A stretch of 51,753 bases of DNA from Bacteroidaceae bacterium (GTDB lineage Bacteria > Bacteroidota > Bacteroidia > Bacteroidales > Bacteroidaceae): positions 1 through 51,753 of the forward strand of contig JAFZFN010000019.1 of assembly GCA_017555875.1 (NCBI GenBank). Reading direction: 5' to 3'. Under the pieces are notes generated by a model. That model made no database searches. It had not been told where the DNA came from and saw only the letters and a list, made by a program, of their open reading frames with translations. A program made the translations under genes and the position numbers. Of the stretch, positions 43,551 through 51,749 are shown in pieces (position 1 is the first letter of the stretch; the number at the start of each line of letters is the position of its first letter).

Positions 43551-45107
43551 TTACTTATTACTTTCGTTTGGTAAGATATTGGCTCCGGGCGACTCCAACT
43601 CATGTTGTGGTATGGGCCACACGAACAAGGGATTGTCGGCCTCAATCTTGAGGCTGCTGCCATTCGAGAGCGACTGGTCCTGCGGTGTACGCTCAAATCC
43701 TTTGTGCCAACGCTTGAGGTCCTGCAGACGGAAGCCCTCCATATAGAGTTCCTTCACGCGTTCCTCTTCTATTATGTCCATTGCATTGTCTGCGGTGAGG
43801 CTTGCCGACGCGCCTGAGCTGTAACGTGCCTCGCGGAGCTCTGCGATGTCCTTTGATGCCTTGGCATAGTCAGGAGTCTCCTTTTGTGCATAGGCCTCGG
43901 CACGGATGAGGTACTGCTCAGACAGGCGGAACACCTGTGGCTCACACACATGGATGAGCTGCGCCGCATCGAACAACTCCTGATTGCCCCAATACTTCGA
44001 GAGCAGAGGCCATGTGAGTCCATGGCTATGTCCTGTCGTAGCAGAGGTGAAGGTGGCACCATAGCGCAAGTCGTTGCTGGCATAGAGGCCGAAGACCCAC
44101 TGGGCAGGCACATAGTCGGGCTTGTAGGACTGGAAGTCCCAGTTGAAGAATATCGAGCCCAACGCTCCTCCATACGATGTGGTGGTGAAGCCCACCTCCC
44201 AGATGGTCTCGGTAGAGAGGTTGTAGCGCCACATGTACTCGTAGTAGCTTACGGGCTTGTTGGTCATCGTGATGTAATCAGGCATGTCGGTATACTTTGT
44301 GCTTGCGCTCGACAACAGGAACTGTCCGCTCTCGATGAGCAAGGTCGAGTACTTGATGGCATTCTCATAATCCTTCATGTAGAGAGCCACACGTGAGCGA
44401 AGCGCATACACCGTATATATGCTGAAGTAGGGGCTGCCATAGAAGGTCAAGGTAGCATCCTTCTCCTCCTCCTCGGTGAGCTGCAGGCAGTCCTCGGCAC
44501 GCTCGAGGTCCTCGAGGACAAAGTCGTAGGACTCCTTCAGCGTGGCACGCTTCAGCGAGTCATTGCTGTAATACTCCTTGCGCAACACCACACCGAGCTC
44601 ATGCTGTGCCATCTCATCGCTATCGTAGGCTTTACAGAAGAGCTTGATGAGCTCCGAGTAGGCCAATGCGCGAGCAAAGTAGGCCTCGCCGCAATACTGC
44701 TGCAGACGGTCAAAGTCCTCATCGTTGTACACATTGTCGCGCACCTTGTCGGCGTTGGCCAACAGGAAGTTGCATCGACCGATGACATTGTAGAGCGCTC
44801 CATACACTGAGGTGATCTGCGAGTTGGTGGCCAAGATCTCCCAGCGCCACACGTCACCATAGGTGTTGGTGTAGCCATTGACCGCGTAGGCCAAGTCGGC
44901 CTGGATGTCGGGGAGCAGCGTGAGGTAGCCACTATATAGTGCACCATTCATCCAAGCATTGTAGATGCCTATGACGGCCTGATTGGCATCCTCGATAGTC
45001 GTGATGGCGTTGCCCGCAGGGATCTCGTCTTGAGGGAACTTGTCAAGACAAGATGAGAGCACACATGCGCTGAGCGCAACAAGTAGATATATTCTGAATT
45101 TCTTCAT
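43551..45107 (-). CDS. SusD/RagB family surface lipoprotein
   Basis: 518 residues. Lipobox VLSSC (Cys19) with LDKFPQDE. The SusD fold is clear from TTIEDANQAVIGIYNAW, EAYFARALAYSELIKLFCKAYD (TPR region), YLIRAEAYAQKE and the C-terminal ELYMEGFRLQDLKRW. It forms the hinged lid over its SusC partner, closing on ligand before import. It lies 12 bases after susC. The absence of sugar-active enzymes and the presence of a protease in the same operon suggest peptide rather than glycan binding. Confidence 0.95.
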   Translation of the reverse strand: MKKFRIYLLVALSACVLSSCLDKFPQDEIPAGNAITTIEDANQAVIGIYNAWMNGALYSGYLTLLPDIQADLAYAVNGYTNTYGDVWRWEILATNSQITSVYGALYNVIGRCNFLLANADKVRDNVYNDEDFDRLQQYCGEAYFARALAYSELIKLFCKAYDSDEMAQHELGVVLRKEYYSNDSLKRATLKESYDFVLEDLERAEDCLQLTEEEEKDATLTFYGSPYFSIYTVYALRSRVALYMKDYENAIKYSTLLIESGQFLLSSASTKYTDMPDYITMTNKPVSYYEYMWRYNLSTETIWEVGFTTTSYGGALGSIFFNWDFQSYKPDYVPAQWVFGLYASNDLRYGATFTSATTGHSHGLTWPLLSKYWGNQELFDAAQLIHVCEPQVFRLSEQYLIRAEAYAQKETPDYAKASKDIAELREARYSSGASASLTADNAMDIIEEERVKELYMEGFRLQDLKRWHKGFERTPQDQSLSNGSSLKIEADNPLFVWPIPQHELESPGANILPNESNK

Positions 45108-45119
45108 AATGCATCGGAA

Positions 45120-48056
45120 TTAGAAGGTTAGCTCCATGCCAAGAGAGAACTGGCGCGACATGGGGTACTGCGCTGCATACACATTGCTGGTCGACTCAGG
45201 GTCGATGCCACTAAACTTAGTGAAGGTGAGGAGGTTCTGCCCCTGCACATAGATACGTGCTCCCTCGATACCCTTCATCTTCTCCAGGGTCTTGCGCTGG
45301 AAGGTGTAGCTCAGCATCAGGTTCTTCATGCGGAGGAACGAGGCATCCTCGAGGAAGCGCGAGTCCATCTGCGGGGTCACACCATAGCGAGGGATGTCGG
45401 TGATGTCGCCAGGCTTCTTCCAGCGGTCATAGAGGAGTCGCTTCGACTGGTTGTACACGGTGTAGAGTCCGTTGCTCTCCTCGAAGAAGCGGTCATTGTT
45501 GAACATCCAGCGGTCGGCCACCCAAGCAAACTGCGTGCTCAGCCCTAGGCCTCTCCACGACACCGAGGTACCGAATCCGCCCTGCCATGGTGCCATGTAG
45601 GTCTTGCCGACAAGCACCTTGTCTGACTCGCGGAACTCGGTGGTGATGTTGCCCTTCTGGTCATACCAGAGCGCATCACCATTGGCGGGGTTGACACCGG
45701 CATAGCGATTGATGAAGAACTCGCCCACGGGATGTCCCACCACCAGCTTGGTCGAGGTGCCCGACATTTCATACTCGTTCAGGCCGTTATACAGCTCGGT
45801 AATCTCATTGTGGTTGTACGATGCGTTGGAATTGATGTTCCACACGAAGCGCTCTGTGCGGAAGACATCATAGTTGACCGACATCTCCACACCGCGATTG
45901 ACCATGGCGCCCACATTGTCCCAGCGTTGGCCAAATCCATTGTTGGCATAGGATTGGGGCACGAGCATCAGCATGTCTGTCGTGCGCTTGTTGTAGAACT
46001 CCACGTCGACATTGAGGCGGTGCCAGAATCCGAGGTGCAGCGCGAGGTTGCTGCTCCAGAGCTGCTCCCAGCTGAGATTGGGGTTGCCCTCACTCGAGGG
46101 AGCGATGCCCGACTCACCATTATATATATAGCCACCGCCCACGAGCTCCAAGTGGTCATAGTTGGGGATGGCCGAGTTGCCCGACGTACCGGTGCTGAGT
46201 GCCACCTGCGCATTGGTAATCCATGTATAGGGGCGCATGAACTTCTCCTTCAGCACGTTCCACATCAAGCCCACCGACCAGAAACTGGCCCAACGGCCAT
46301 TCTTACCGAAGCGCGACGAGGCGTCGGTACGGAGCGAGAAGTCAGCATAATACTTATCCATGTAGTTGTACTCACCGCGTCCGAAGAACGACAGGTAGCT
46401 GTAGCTGGAGTAGCTCCTTCCCCACGAGGTGGCCATCGTGCCGGTCGAGAGGTTGGTGAGGTAGTCGTTGTTCTGACCGCGTGTCACCACCTGGAAGCTC
46501 TCCGAGCGGAAGTTCACTCCCTCTTGTCCGAGCATGAAGTTGAAGTCGTGCACATAGTCAAGGTTGAGCTTATAGTTGGCCGTGTTGGTCGCTGTGAGCT
46601 GCATCGCGTGGCTCATGGCATTTCCTGCCGAGCCTATGCCGTTGTTGCCGGGGAAGCTGGGCAGCGACTTCACGTCGGTCGTCGAGAGCGAGAAGTCCAC
46701 ACCCAGCTGTGAGCGCAATGTGAGGTTCTTCACTGGGGTCATCTCGGCATACACCGTGCTCAGCAGCTTATACTTCTCCATCTCCTGAGGGTTGCTTGCC
46801 ATCCACTCGATGGGGTTCTGTGTCGTTCCTGCCCATGAGCCATCCTTCGAAGAGGCGATGCTACCATCCTTCTTGTAGGGGTTCCAGTAGGGGAGCATGA
46901 ATCGGCTTGCTGAGATGGGGGTGTAGAGCGTATAAGCTCCCTCCTCGGCCTGCTGCACCTGCTCATAGGTCATCATCGTGTTGGTACCCATCTTGAGCCA
47001 CTCGCCCGTCTTCACATCGGCATTGCTGCGGAGCGAATAGCGTCTGAAGGTAGACCCCATGGCGATACCGTCCTGGTCAAAGAAGTTACCCGACACAAAG
47101 TAGTTCATGCGCTCTGTCGCGCGGCTCACTGAGAAGTCATAGTTCTGCAGCAGGGCGCGATTATTGAAGATGGCCTCCTGCCAATTGATGTCGGTCTGAC
47201 GCAGCAGGTCATAGTCCTGTCCCTTGTCGAGTCCCAGCTCCTTCTCGAAGGCGATACGCTCCTCGGTGTTCATCAGCATCCACTCCTTGGAGCTAGCCAG
47301 CTGCGACACGCCTCCCATGGCACGTAGTGTCACCTTGGCCTTCTCCATCTGTGTGCCACGCTTGGTCGTGATCACCACCACGCCATTGGCGGCACGGGCA
47401 CCATAGATTGATGTGGACGATGCATCCTTGAGCACCGACACCGACTCGATGTCGTTGGGGCTGATCGTGTTGAAGTCGGCACTCGAGATGGGCACACCAT
47501 CGAGGATGAAGAGCGGAGCCGTACCCGAGTTGATGGAGTTGGTACCACGTATCTGGAACGTGGCCGCCTTCGAGGGCTCACCCGAGTTGGAGAGCACCAT
47601 CAGTCCGGGGCTCTGTCCCTGCAGTGCCTGGTCAAATCCCGCTGCGGGGATCTCGGCAATCTTGTCGGCCTTGACCATCGATACCGAACCTGCCACGGTA
47701 CCCTTCTTTCTCACTCCATACGCCACGACGACCACCTCTTCCATGAGTTGTGCGTCCGACAGCATCTCGATGTCGAGCTTGCCCGTCTTGGCTGTCACCT
47801 TGTGCTGCTGCTCCTGCATACCGAGATAGGTAAAGCTCAACAGCACCTCCTTGCCGGTCAGTTCGATGGAGTAGTTTCCATCAAAGTCTGTCACCGTTCC
47901 GTTCGTCGACCCATCCAACGGGCGTATTGCTACACCGATCAGAGGCTCACCATCCTCCTTGGAGATGACCGTACCCTCGACCACGAAGCTCTGTGCGAGC
48001 AGCGTGCCGAAGGAGACCATCATTCCAAGAATGACTGCTAATAGTCTTTTCTTCAT
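45120..48056 (-). CDS. SusC/RagA family TonB-dependent outer-membrane transporter
   Basis: 978 residues. Signal peptide about 1-21; a carboxypeptidase-regulatory-like domain (about 25-98, VEGTVISKEDGEPLIGVAI); the TonB-box region (MEEVVVVAYGVRKK, about 105-118); a plug (about 119-230, with IRGTNSINSGTAPLFILDGVP); and a beta-barrel ending RQFSLGMELTF, with the terminal aromatic needed for BAM insertion. It imports ligands held by the SusD lid, powered by ExbB-ExbD-TonB (an exb operon lies at 2.6-5.1 kb). At 978 residues it is at the short end of the family. First gene of the nine-gene operon; no adjacent anti-sigma or hybrid two-component regulator. Confidence 0.95.
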   Translation of the reverse strand: MKKRLLAVILGMMVSFGTLLAQSFVVEGTVISKEDGEPLIGVAIRPLDGSTNGTVTDFDGNYSIELTGKEVLLSFTYLGMQEQQHKVTAKTGKLDIEMLSDAQLMEEVVVVAYGVRKKGTVAGSVSMVKADKIAEIPAAGFDQALQGQSPGLMVLSNSGEPSKAATFQIRGTNSINSGTAPLFILDGVPISSADFNTISPNDIESVSVLKDASSTSIYGARAANGVVVITTKRGTQMEKAKVTLRAMGGVSQLASSKEWMLMNTEERIAFEKELGLDKGQDYDLLRQTDINWQEAIFNNRALLQNYDFSVSRATERMNYFVSGNFFDQDGIAMGSTFRRYSLRSNADVKTGEWLKMGTNTMMTYEQVQQAEEGAYTLYTPISASRFMLPYWNPYKKDGSIASSKDGSWAGTTQNPIEWMASNPQEMEKYKLLSTVYAEMTPVKNLTLRSQLGVDFSLSTTDVKSLPSFPGNNGIGSAGNAMSHAMQLTATNTANYKLNLDYVHDFNFMLGQEGVNFRSESFQVVTRGQNNDYLTNLSTGTMATSWGRSYSSYSYLSFFGRGEYNYMDKYYADFSLRTDASSRFGKNGRWASFWSVGLMWNVLKEKFMRPYTWITNAQVALSTGTSGNSAIPNYDHLELVGGGYIYNGESGIAPSSEGNPNLSWEQLWSSNLALHLGFWHRLNVDVEFYNKRTTDMLMLVPQSYANNGFGQRWDNVGAMVNRGVEMSVNYDVFRTERFVWNINSNASYNHNEITELYNGLNEYEMSGTSTKLVVGHPVGEFFINRYAGVNPANGDALWYDQKGNITTEFRESDKVLVGKTYMAPWQGGFGTSVSWRGLGLSTQFAWVADRWMFNNDRFFEESNGLYTVYNQSKRLLYDRWKKPGDITDIPRYGVTPQMDSRFLEDASFLRMKNLMLSYTFQRKTLEKMKGIEGARIYVQGQNLLTFTKFSGIDPESTSNVYAAQYPMSRQFSLGMELTF

Positions 48057-48149
48057 TATGTGATTGTAAAATTTTATTACACAACGGTTTACGATTCATT
48101 TCGCCCATCCCAAGCGCCCGCGCCTAGCACGCCAAAATCAAATCGGCCG

Positions 48150-48157
48150 CAAAATTA
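48150..48157 (-). promoter_or_regulatory. Promoter -7 box of the susC operon
   Basis: Minus-strand TAATTTTG fits TAnnTTTG, 93 bases before the susC start; the leader is unusually GC-rich (GGCGCGGGCGCTTGGG). No clear -33 TTG. Confidence 0.5.
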
Positions 48158-48225
48158 CACATAATTATCGAAAAAACCTAATCATTAACTACTGAGAGAC
48201 TGACTTTTAACATTTATAACATATG

Positions 48226-48245
48226 GAGCCCTACCATAGGGCCTC
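48226..48245. terminator. Hairpin between dgt and the susC promoter
   Basis: GAGCCCTA (48226-48233) pairs with TAGGGCCTC (48237-48245) with one bulged C. It lies 33 bases beyond the dgt stop and may end dgt transcription, although a T-run is lacking. Confidence 0.4.
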
Positions 48246-48277
48246 ACCCGTCATCGCCCCGTGGAGAGAGGGAGTTG

Positions 48278-49612
48278 CTACACGGCGGGCAGACTGTTGC
48301 CGTTGATCTTGCGGTACAGGTCGAGGGCAAACACGTCGGTCATGCCCGAGAGGTAGTCAAAGACGGCCTGCACCTTGCCAAACAGCGTCGGGGCATGCAG
48401 GTCATACTGGCTGCTCACCCTATCGATGAGCAGCTGCGAGTAGGCCTTGTCGGGATGGGTGACAGCATCTATCATGAGCTCGATGAGCGTGTTGATGATG
48501 CGGAAACCCGCCAGCTCGATGTCAAGCACGTCGCGTGAGCGATAGATCTTCTTCACGGCCACCTCGGAGCAGTGCTTGTAGGCTTGGCGGCAGCAGTCGC
48601 TCGTGTGCTTGATGAGCGCCTCGCTGAATGTCCCGCTGAGGATCTCCTCCTCGTGGCGCATAAAGGCGTCGACACACTCGTCGATGAGTATGCCTATCAC
48701 CTTGGAGCGCAGGTAGGCGATCTGCTCGTTCTGGTCGCTCACCATGCCGAGCACCTCGGCCAGATGGCCCCGCTTGTGCTCCTGCACGAAGGGGGTGAGC
48801 AGCGCGACGGTCTCCTCAAGGGTCAGGATCTTCAGCTTGAAGGCATCCTCGATGTCCATCAGCTGATAGCAGATGTCATCGGCCGCCTCGACAAGAAACA
48901 CCAGCGGATGCCTACAGTAGCGGAGCGGCTCGCCTTCGCCACTCAGCCTGATGAGCCCCAGCTCGTCGGCAATGGTGCGGAAGGTCTCGGCCTCGGTCTG
49001 GAAGAACCCGAACTTCGACTTTCCCCCGGCGTAGCACGATGAGTAGGGATACTTCACGATGGAGGCCAACGTCGAGTAGGTCAGCGCAAACCCTCCCTTG
49101 CGCCTACCATTGAACTGGTGTGTGAGCAGACGGAAGGCATTGGCATTACCCTCGAAATGCACGATATCTTCCCATTCCATCGGGGATAATTGGTCGCGCA
49201 GCACACCACCCTTGCCCTCGGAGAAGTAGGTCGAGATGGCCCTCTCTCCCGAGTGTCCGAAGGGGGGATTGCCCAGGTCGTGAGCCAGGCAAGCCGCCGA
49301 GACGATGTTGCCCATCTCGCCCACGAGCGAGTCGGCCAGCTCGGGGCGCTTCTTCACGATGGCGCGGCTCACCTTGTTGCCGAGCGAGCGCCCCACACAG
49401 GCCACCTCGAGGCTATGCGTGAGCCTGTTGTGCACGAAGACGCTCCCTGGCAGGGGAAACACCTGCGTCTTGTTCTGCAATCGGCGAAAGGGGGCCGAGA
49501 AGATGAGCCTGTCATAGTCGCGCAAGAAATCAGAGCGGTCATCACTGCCCTCATTGCCATACGACTCCATCCCCAGCCGCTTGGGCGATATCAACGTTCT
49601 CCAGTCCATCAT
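48278..49612 (-). CDS. dgt: dGTP triphosphohydrolase
   Basis: 444 residues. It cleaves dGTP (or other dNTPs) to nucleoside and triphosphate. HD-domain signatures: RRLQNKTQVFPLP (43-55), HNRLTHSLEVACVGRSLG (61-78; His66), CLAHDLGNPPFGHSGE (108-123; His111, Asp112). It starts MM. Monocistronic on the minus strand, diverging from the methyltransferase-like gene; a -7 box TACATTTG is 45 bases upstream. The gene resembles the Bacteroides long form of Dgt rather than the short archaeal one. Confidence 0.93.
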   Translation of the reverse strand: MMDWRTLISPKRLGMESYGNEGSDDRSDFLRDYDRLIFSAPFRRLQNKTQVFPLPGSVFVHNRLTHSLEVACVGRSLGNKVSRAIVKKRPELADSLVGEMGNIVSAACLAHDLGNPPFGHSGERAISTYFSEGKGGVLRDQLSPMEWEDIVHFEGNANAFRLLTHQFNGRRKGGFALTYSTLASIVKYPYSSCYAGGKSKFGFFQTEAETFRTIADELGLIRLSGEGEPLRYCRHPLVFLVEAADDICYQLMDIEDAFKLKILTLEETVALLTPFVQEHKRGHLAEVLGMVSDQNEQIAYLRSKVIGILIDECVDAFMRHEEEILSGTFSEALIKHTSDCCRQAYKHCSEVAVKKIYRSRDVLDIELAGFRIINTLIELMIDAVTHPDKAYSQLLIDRVSSQYDLHAPTLFGKVQAVFDYLSGMTDVFALDLYRKINGNSLPAV

Positions 49613-49656
49613 TTGATTTATGATTTTTTAGCTACACTTCATTATGTTTCTTATTG

Positions 49657-49664
49657 CAAATGTA
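49657..49664 (-). promoter_or_regulatory. Promoter -7 box of dgt
   Basis: Minus-strand TACATTTG, 45 bases before the start; a TTG at 49688-49690 is 23 bases further, slightly too far. Its -33 region overlaps that of the divergent promoter. Confidence 0.5.
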
Positions 49665-49683
49665 CATCTTTTTTCCATTCACA

Positions 49684-49715
49684 TTGGCAATACTCATCTA
49701 TTTTTGTTATTTTTG
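49684..49715 (+). promoter_or_regulatory. Promoter of the methyltransferase-like gene
   Basis: TTG (49685-49687) and TATTTTTG (49708-49715), 20 bases apart. The box ends only 11 bases before the ATG at 49727, so the transcript should have almost no leader. Confidence 0.65.
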
Positions 49716-49726
49716 CGCAAAAATGC

Positions 49727-50392
49727 ATGATGAACAAGTGGATACGCAGACGACGCAACACACTCGGCTACGGCGTGCAGAGCCCTAGCGACTTCTACTT
49801 CGTGCAGCACGTGCTGCGCGAGCAATCGCCCTACTACGCCTACGAGGCCATCCATGAGCTACACGCCCAAGGGCACCTCCCGAGCTACAGCGAGGCCATC
49901 GACCGCCTGCTGTTCCGCCTGGCCAACCACATACACCCCAGCCTCATAGTCGAGGTGGGCGCTGGCACCTCCATCGTCACCATGAGCATGGCCTGCCCAT
50001 CGGCTCGGTGCATAGCCGTCGCCCCATCGGTCCAGCAGGCCGAAGCGATGCGTCACATCGCCTCTGAGCACCCCTCGGTAGAGGTAAAAAACACCGATGA
50101 AATGGCACTTTTTTCGCTCCTCACCCCTGACGACTGCCCCATCGGCCTCCTCCACATCGCCCATGCCGAGCACTATGCCGAGGTGCTCGATGCCGCCCTC
50201 CCCCACATGGCCCCCCACGGGCTCATCATCGTCGAGGGCATCCGCAGCGACCGCAGCCGACAACAGTGGTGGACCTCCCTGCACGGAAGCCAGGCCACGG
50301 GCACGAGCTACGACCTGGGCGACATAGGGCTCCTCGCCCTCGACCCATCGCGCCACGCGCAAGCCTACTGGGTGAAGGTCAGGAAACGATAA
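49727..50392 (+). CDS. Class I SAM-methyltransferase-fold protein, unknown substrate
   Basis: 221 residues from ATG at 49727 (or 219 from the next ATG). The frame stays open far upstream, but that part is antisense to dgt, and the promoter at 49684-49715 fixes the start. An N-terminal helical part (NTLGYGVQSPSDFYFVQHVL, about 11-30) is the mark of a Bacteroidetes family; then a Rossmann-type domain with IVEVGAGTSIVTMSM (SAM-loop-like), a further strand CPIGLLHIAHAEHY, and HGLIIVEGIRSD. The aspartate/glutamate after the second strand is unclear, so SAM binding is not certain. The adenosyltransferase gene starts 43 bases downstream. Confidence 0.75.
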   Translation: MMNKWIRRRRNTLGYGVQSPSDFYFVQHVLREQSPYYAYEAIHELHAQGHLPSYSEAIDRLLFRLANHIHPSLIVEVGAGTSIVTMSMACPSARCIAVAPSVQQAEAMRHIASEHPSVEVKNTDEMALFSLLTPDDCPIGLLHIAHAEHYAEVLDAALPHMAPHGLIIVEGIRSDRSRQQWWTSLHGSQATGTSYDLGDIGLLALDPSRHAQAYWVKVRKR

Positions 50393-50435
50393 CCCCTCGC
50401 CATTGCCCCAACACCTCATAGCAACACCCATTCAT

Positions 50436-50996
50436 ATGAAAAAGATCCACATATACACCCGCACAGGCGACCTAGGCAGCACCTCGCTCATCGGGGGCAG
50501 CAGAGCCAAGAAGCACGACCTGCAGCTCGAGGCCTATGGCACCATCGACGAACTCAACGCCCACATGGGCCTGCTCATCGCCCTCCTCGGCGACACCGCC
50601 GACACCCACCCCCTGCGATGGATACAGTCGCGCCTGTTCGATGTGGGCACCCATTTGGCCATGCCCCGCACCGAGGGCAACGCCGTGCCCTGCCCCATCA
50701 CCGAGGCCCATGTGTCACACCTCGAGACACTCATCGACACCACCGACGCCCAGCTCGCCCCCCTGCACTCCTTCGTGCTCCCCGGAGGGAGCGTCGCCGC
50801 TGCTGAGTGCCACGTGTGCCGCACCGTCTGCCGCCGTGCCGAGCGGCTCATCACAGCCATGGGCGAGACACTCCCCGTGAGCCCCTCGGCGTTGGCATTC
50901 ATGAACCGCCTGTCCGACTTTCTGTTTGTCTGCGCACGCCTCATCAACAAAAAAGAGGGTGTAGACGAAAAATATTGGGCTTCGGATAGTGATTGA
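50436..50996 (+). CDS. Cob(I)alamin adenosyltransferase, PduO type
   Basis: 186 residues from the ATG at 50436 (a TTG at 50403 in the same frame is not needed). It makes adenosylcobalamin from ATP and reduced cobalamin. Motifs: the ATP-binding N-terminus YTRTGDLGST (7-16), EAYGTIDELNAHMG (32-45), VCRRAERL (131-138) and NRLSDFLFVCAR (157-168). Normal size for the trimeric family. It probably shares a transcript with the methyltransferase-like gene. The window shows no B12-dependent enzyme and no cobalamin riboswitch before it. Confidence 0.94.
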   Translation: MKKIHIYTRTGDLGSTSLIGGSRAKKHDLQLEAYGTIDELNAHMGLLIALLGDTADTHPLRWIQSRLFDVGTHLAMPRTEGNAVPCPITEAHVSHLETLIDTTDAQLAPLHSFVLPGGSVAAAECHVCRTVCRRAERLITAMGETLPVSPSALAFMNRLSDFLFVCARLINKKEGVDEKYWASDSD

Positions 50997-51010
50997 TAAA
51001 AAAAAATTAT

Positions 51011-51018
51011 ACTTTTGC
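51011..51018 (+). promoter_or_regulatory. Promoter -7 box of the DUF2795-like gene
   Basis: TACTTTTG, an exact TAnnTTTG, 53 bases before the ATG and 14 bases after the upstream stop. TTG at 50993 is too close for a standard -33 box. Confidence 0.55.
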
Positions 51019-51071
51019 AGCCTCATATACAAATAGGTTTACAAAAATTTTAACGAATAGGAGAATACACT

Positions 51072-51293
51072 ATGTATTGGACACTTGAATTGGCATCAAA
51101 GATGGAGGATGCCCCCTGGCCCGCAACCAAGGAAGAGCTTCTCGACTACGCCATGCGCTCAGGAGCCCCCATGGAGGTCATCGAAAACTTGCAGGAGATG
51201 GAAGACGAGGGTGAGATCTACGAGAGCATCGAGGATCTGTGGCCCGACTACCCCAGCAAGGAGGACTTCTTCTTTGACGAGGAGGAGTATTAA
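51072..51293 (+). CDS. Small acidic DUF2795-like protein
   Basis: 73 residues, very acidic, especially at the C-terminus (EDFFFDEEEY). The first half MEDAPWPATKEELLDYAMRS with APMEVIENLQEM fits the DUF2795 pattern (W-P-A-x-K-x-E-L-x-x-Y-A). It is widely conserved in Bacteroidetes; function unknown. It has its own promoter and terminator, suggesting a short, abundant transcript. The ORF frame is unambiguous; an overlapping +2 frame is a shadow. Confidence 0.85.
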   Translation: MYWTLELASKMEDAPWPATKEELLDYAMRSGAPMEVIENLQEMEDEGEIYESIEDLWPDYPSKEDFFFDEEEY

Positions 51294-51321
51294 GCAAAGG
51301 GGAGCTACCGACATTAGACAA

Positions 51322-51366
51322 TCGAGGGTGTGTCCGTATCACGCGACACGCCCTCGACCTTTTTTC
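51322..51366 (+). terminator. Intrinsic terminator of the DUF2795-like gene
   Basis: TCGAGGGTGTGTC (51322-51334) and GACACGCCCTCGA (51345-51357) form a 13-bp stem with one G.U-type pair, followed by CC and a run of T (51360-51365). Confidence 0.85.
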
Positions 51367-51432
51367 TTTGGAGACAACACCCGTAGTGTGATGATGAACG
51401 CTCTCCCGACAAAGGTCCTCTTCCTAACTCAT

Positions 51433-51482
51433 TGCCGACGCGAAAGGAGCGTCGGTTGCGACGACGGGAGGTTTATCTCCCC
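51433..51482. repeat. Two consecutive small hairpins in a probable interspersed repeat
   Basis: CCGACGC-loop-GCGTCGG (51433-51453) and GGGAG-GTTTAT-CTCCC (51467-51482). They lie in GC-rich DNA that follows the terminator and codes for nothing credible. The phrase 'gggaggtttatctcccc' is one I associate with repeated intergenic sequence in Bacteroides, from memory only. Confidence 0.45.
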
Positions 51483-51552
51483 AAAGGAGTGCGAAACGTA
51501 AGTGAAGCTTTTAGGGATACGCGCATTATGCGCGTGCGCCACGCGAGGCAAA

Positions 51553-51749
51553 AAGTCCGAAGTCCGAAGTCCGAAGTTACCTGCGCTGTGGCCGTTTTTT
51601 TCGCGAGTGAGAACTATAAAAAAAGAGGCTTATTTAAGTATTATATATACTACGTATATCTAATACAAAAATAAGGATTTTTTTACCTCATCCTTTTTGC
51701 GCCATCTCGGAGCGCGGAATATAACTTCGGACTTCGTACTTCGGACCTT
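51553..51749. repeat. Inverted AAGTCCG-type repeats around an AT-rich segment
   Basis: AAGTCCGAAGTCCGAAGTCC... (51553-51578; three tandem units of AGTCCGA) recurs in inverted form at 51723-51749 (AACTTCGGACTTCGTACTTC...). The 144-base middle is AT-rich with a TATATATACTACG run and no gene. It could be a REP-like or MITE-like unit; the window ends four bases after it. Confidence 0.65.

Noticed and set aside
49190-49726. Long N-terminal extension of the methyltransferase-like gene
   Set aside because: The extension is antisense to dgt and precedes a well-formed promoter; the conserved family start (NTLGYGVQSP) begins after 49727.
51390-51501. Short frame ending DDGRFISPKECET after the last terminator
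   Set aside because: It overlaps two hairpins of a probable interspersed repeat, and lies beyond the terminator with no promoter of its own.
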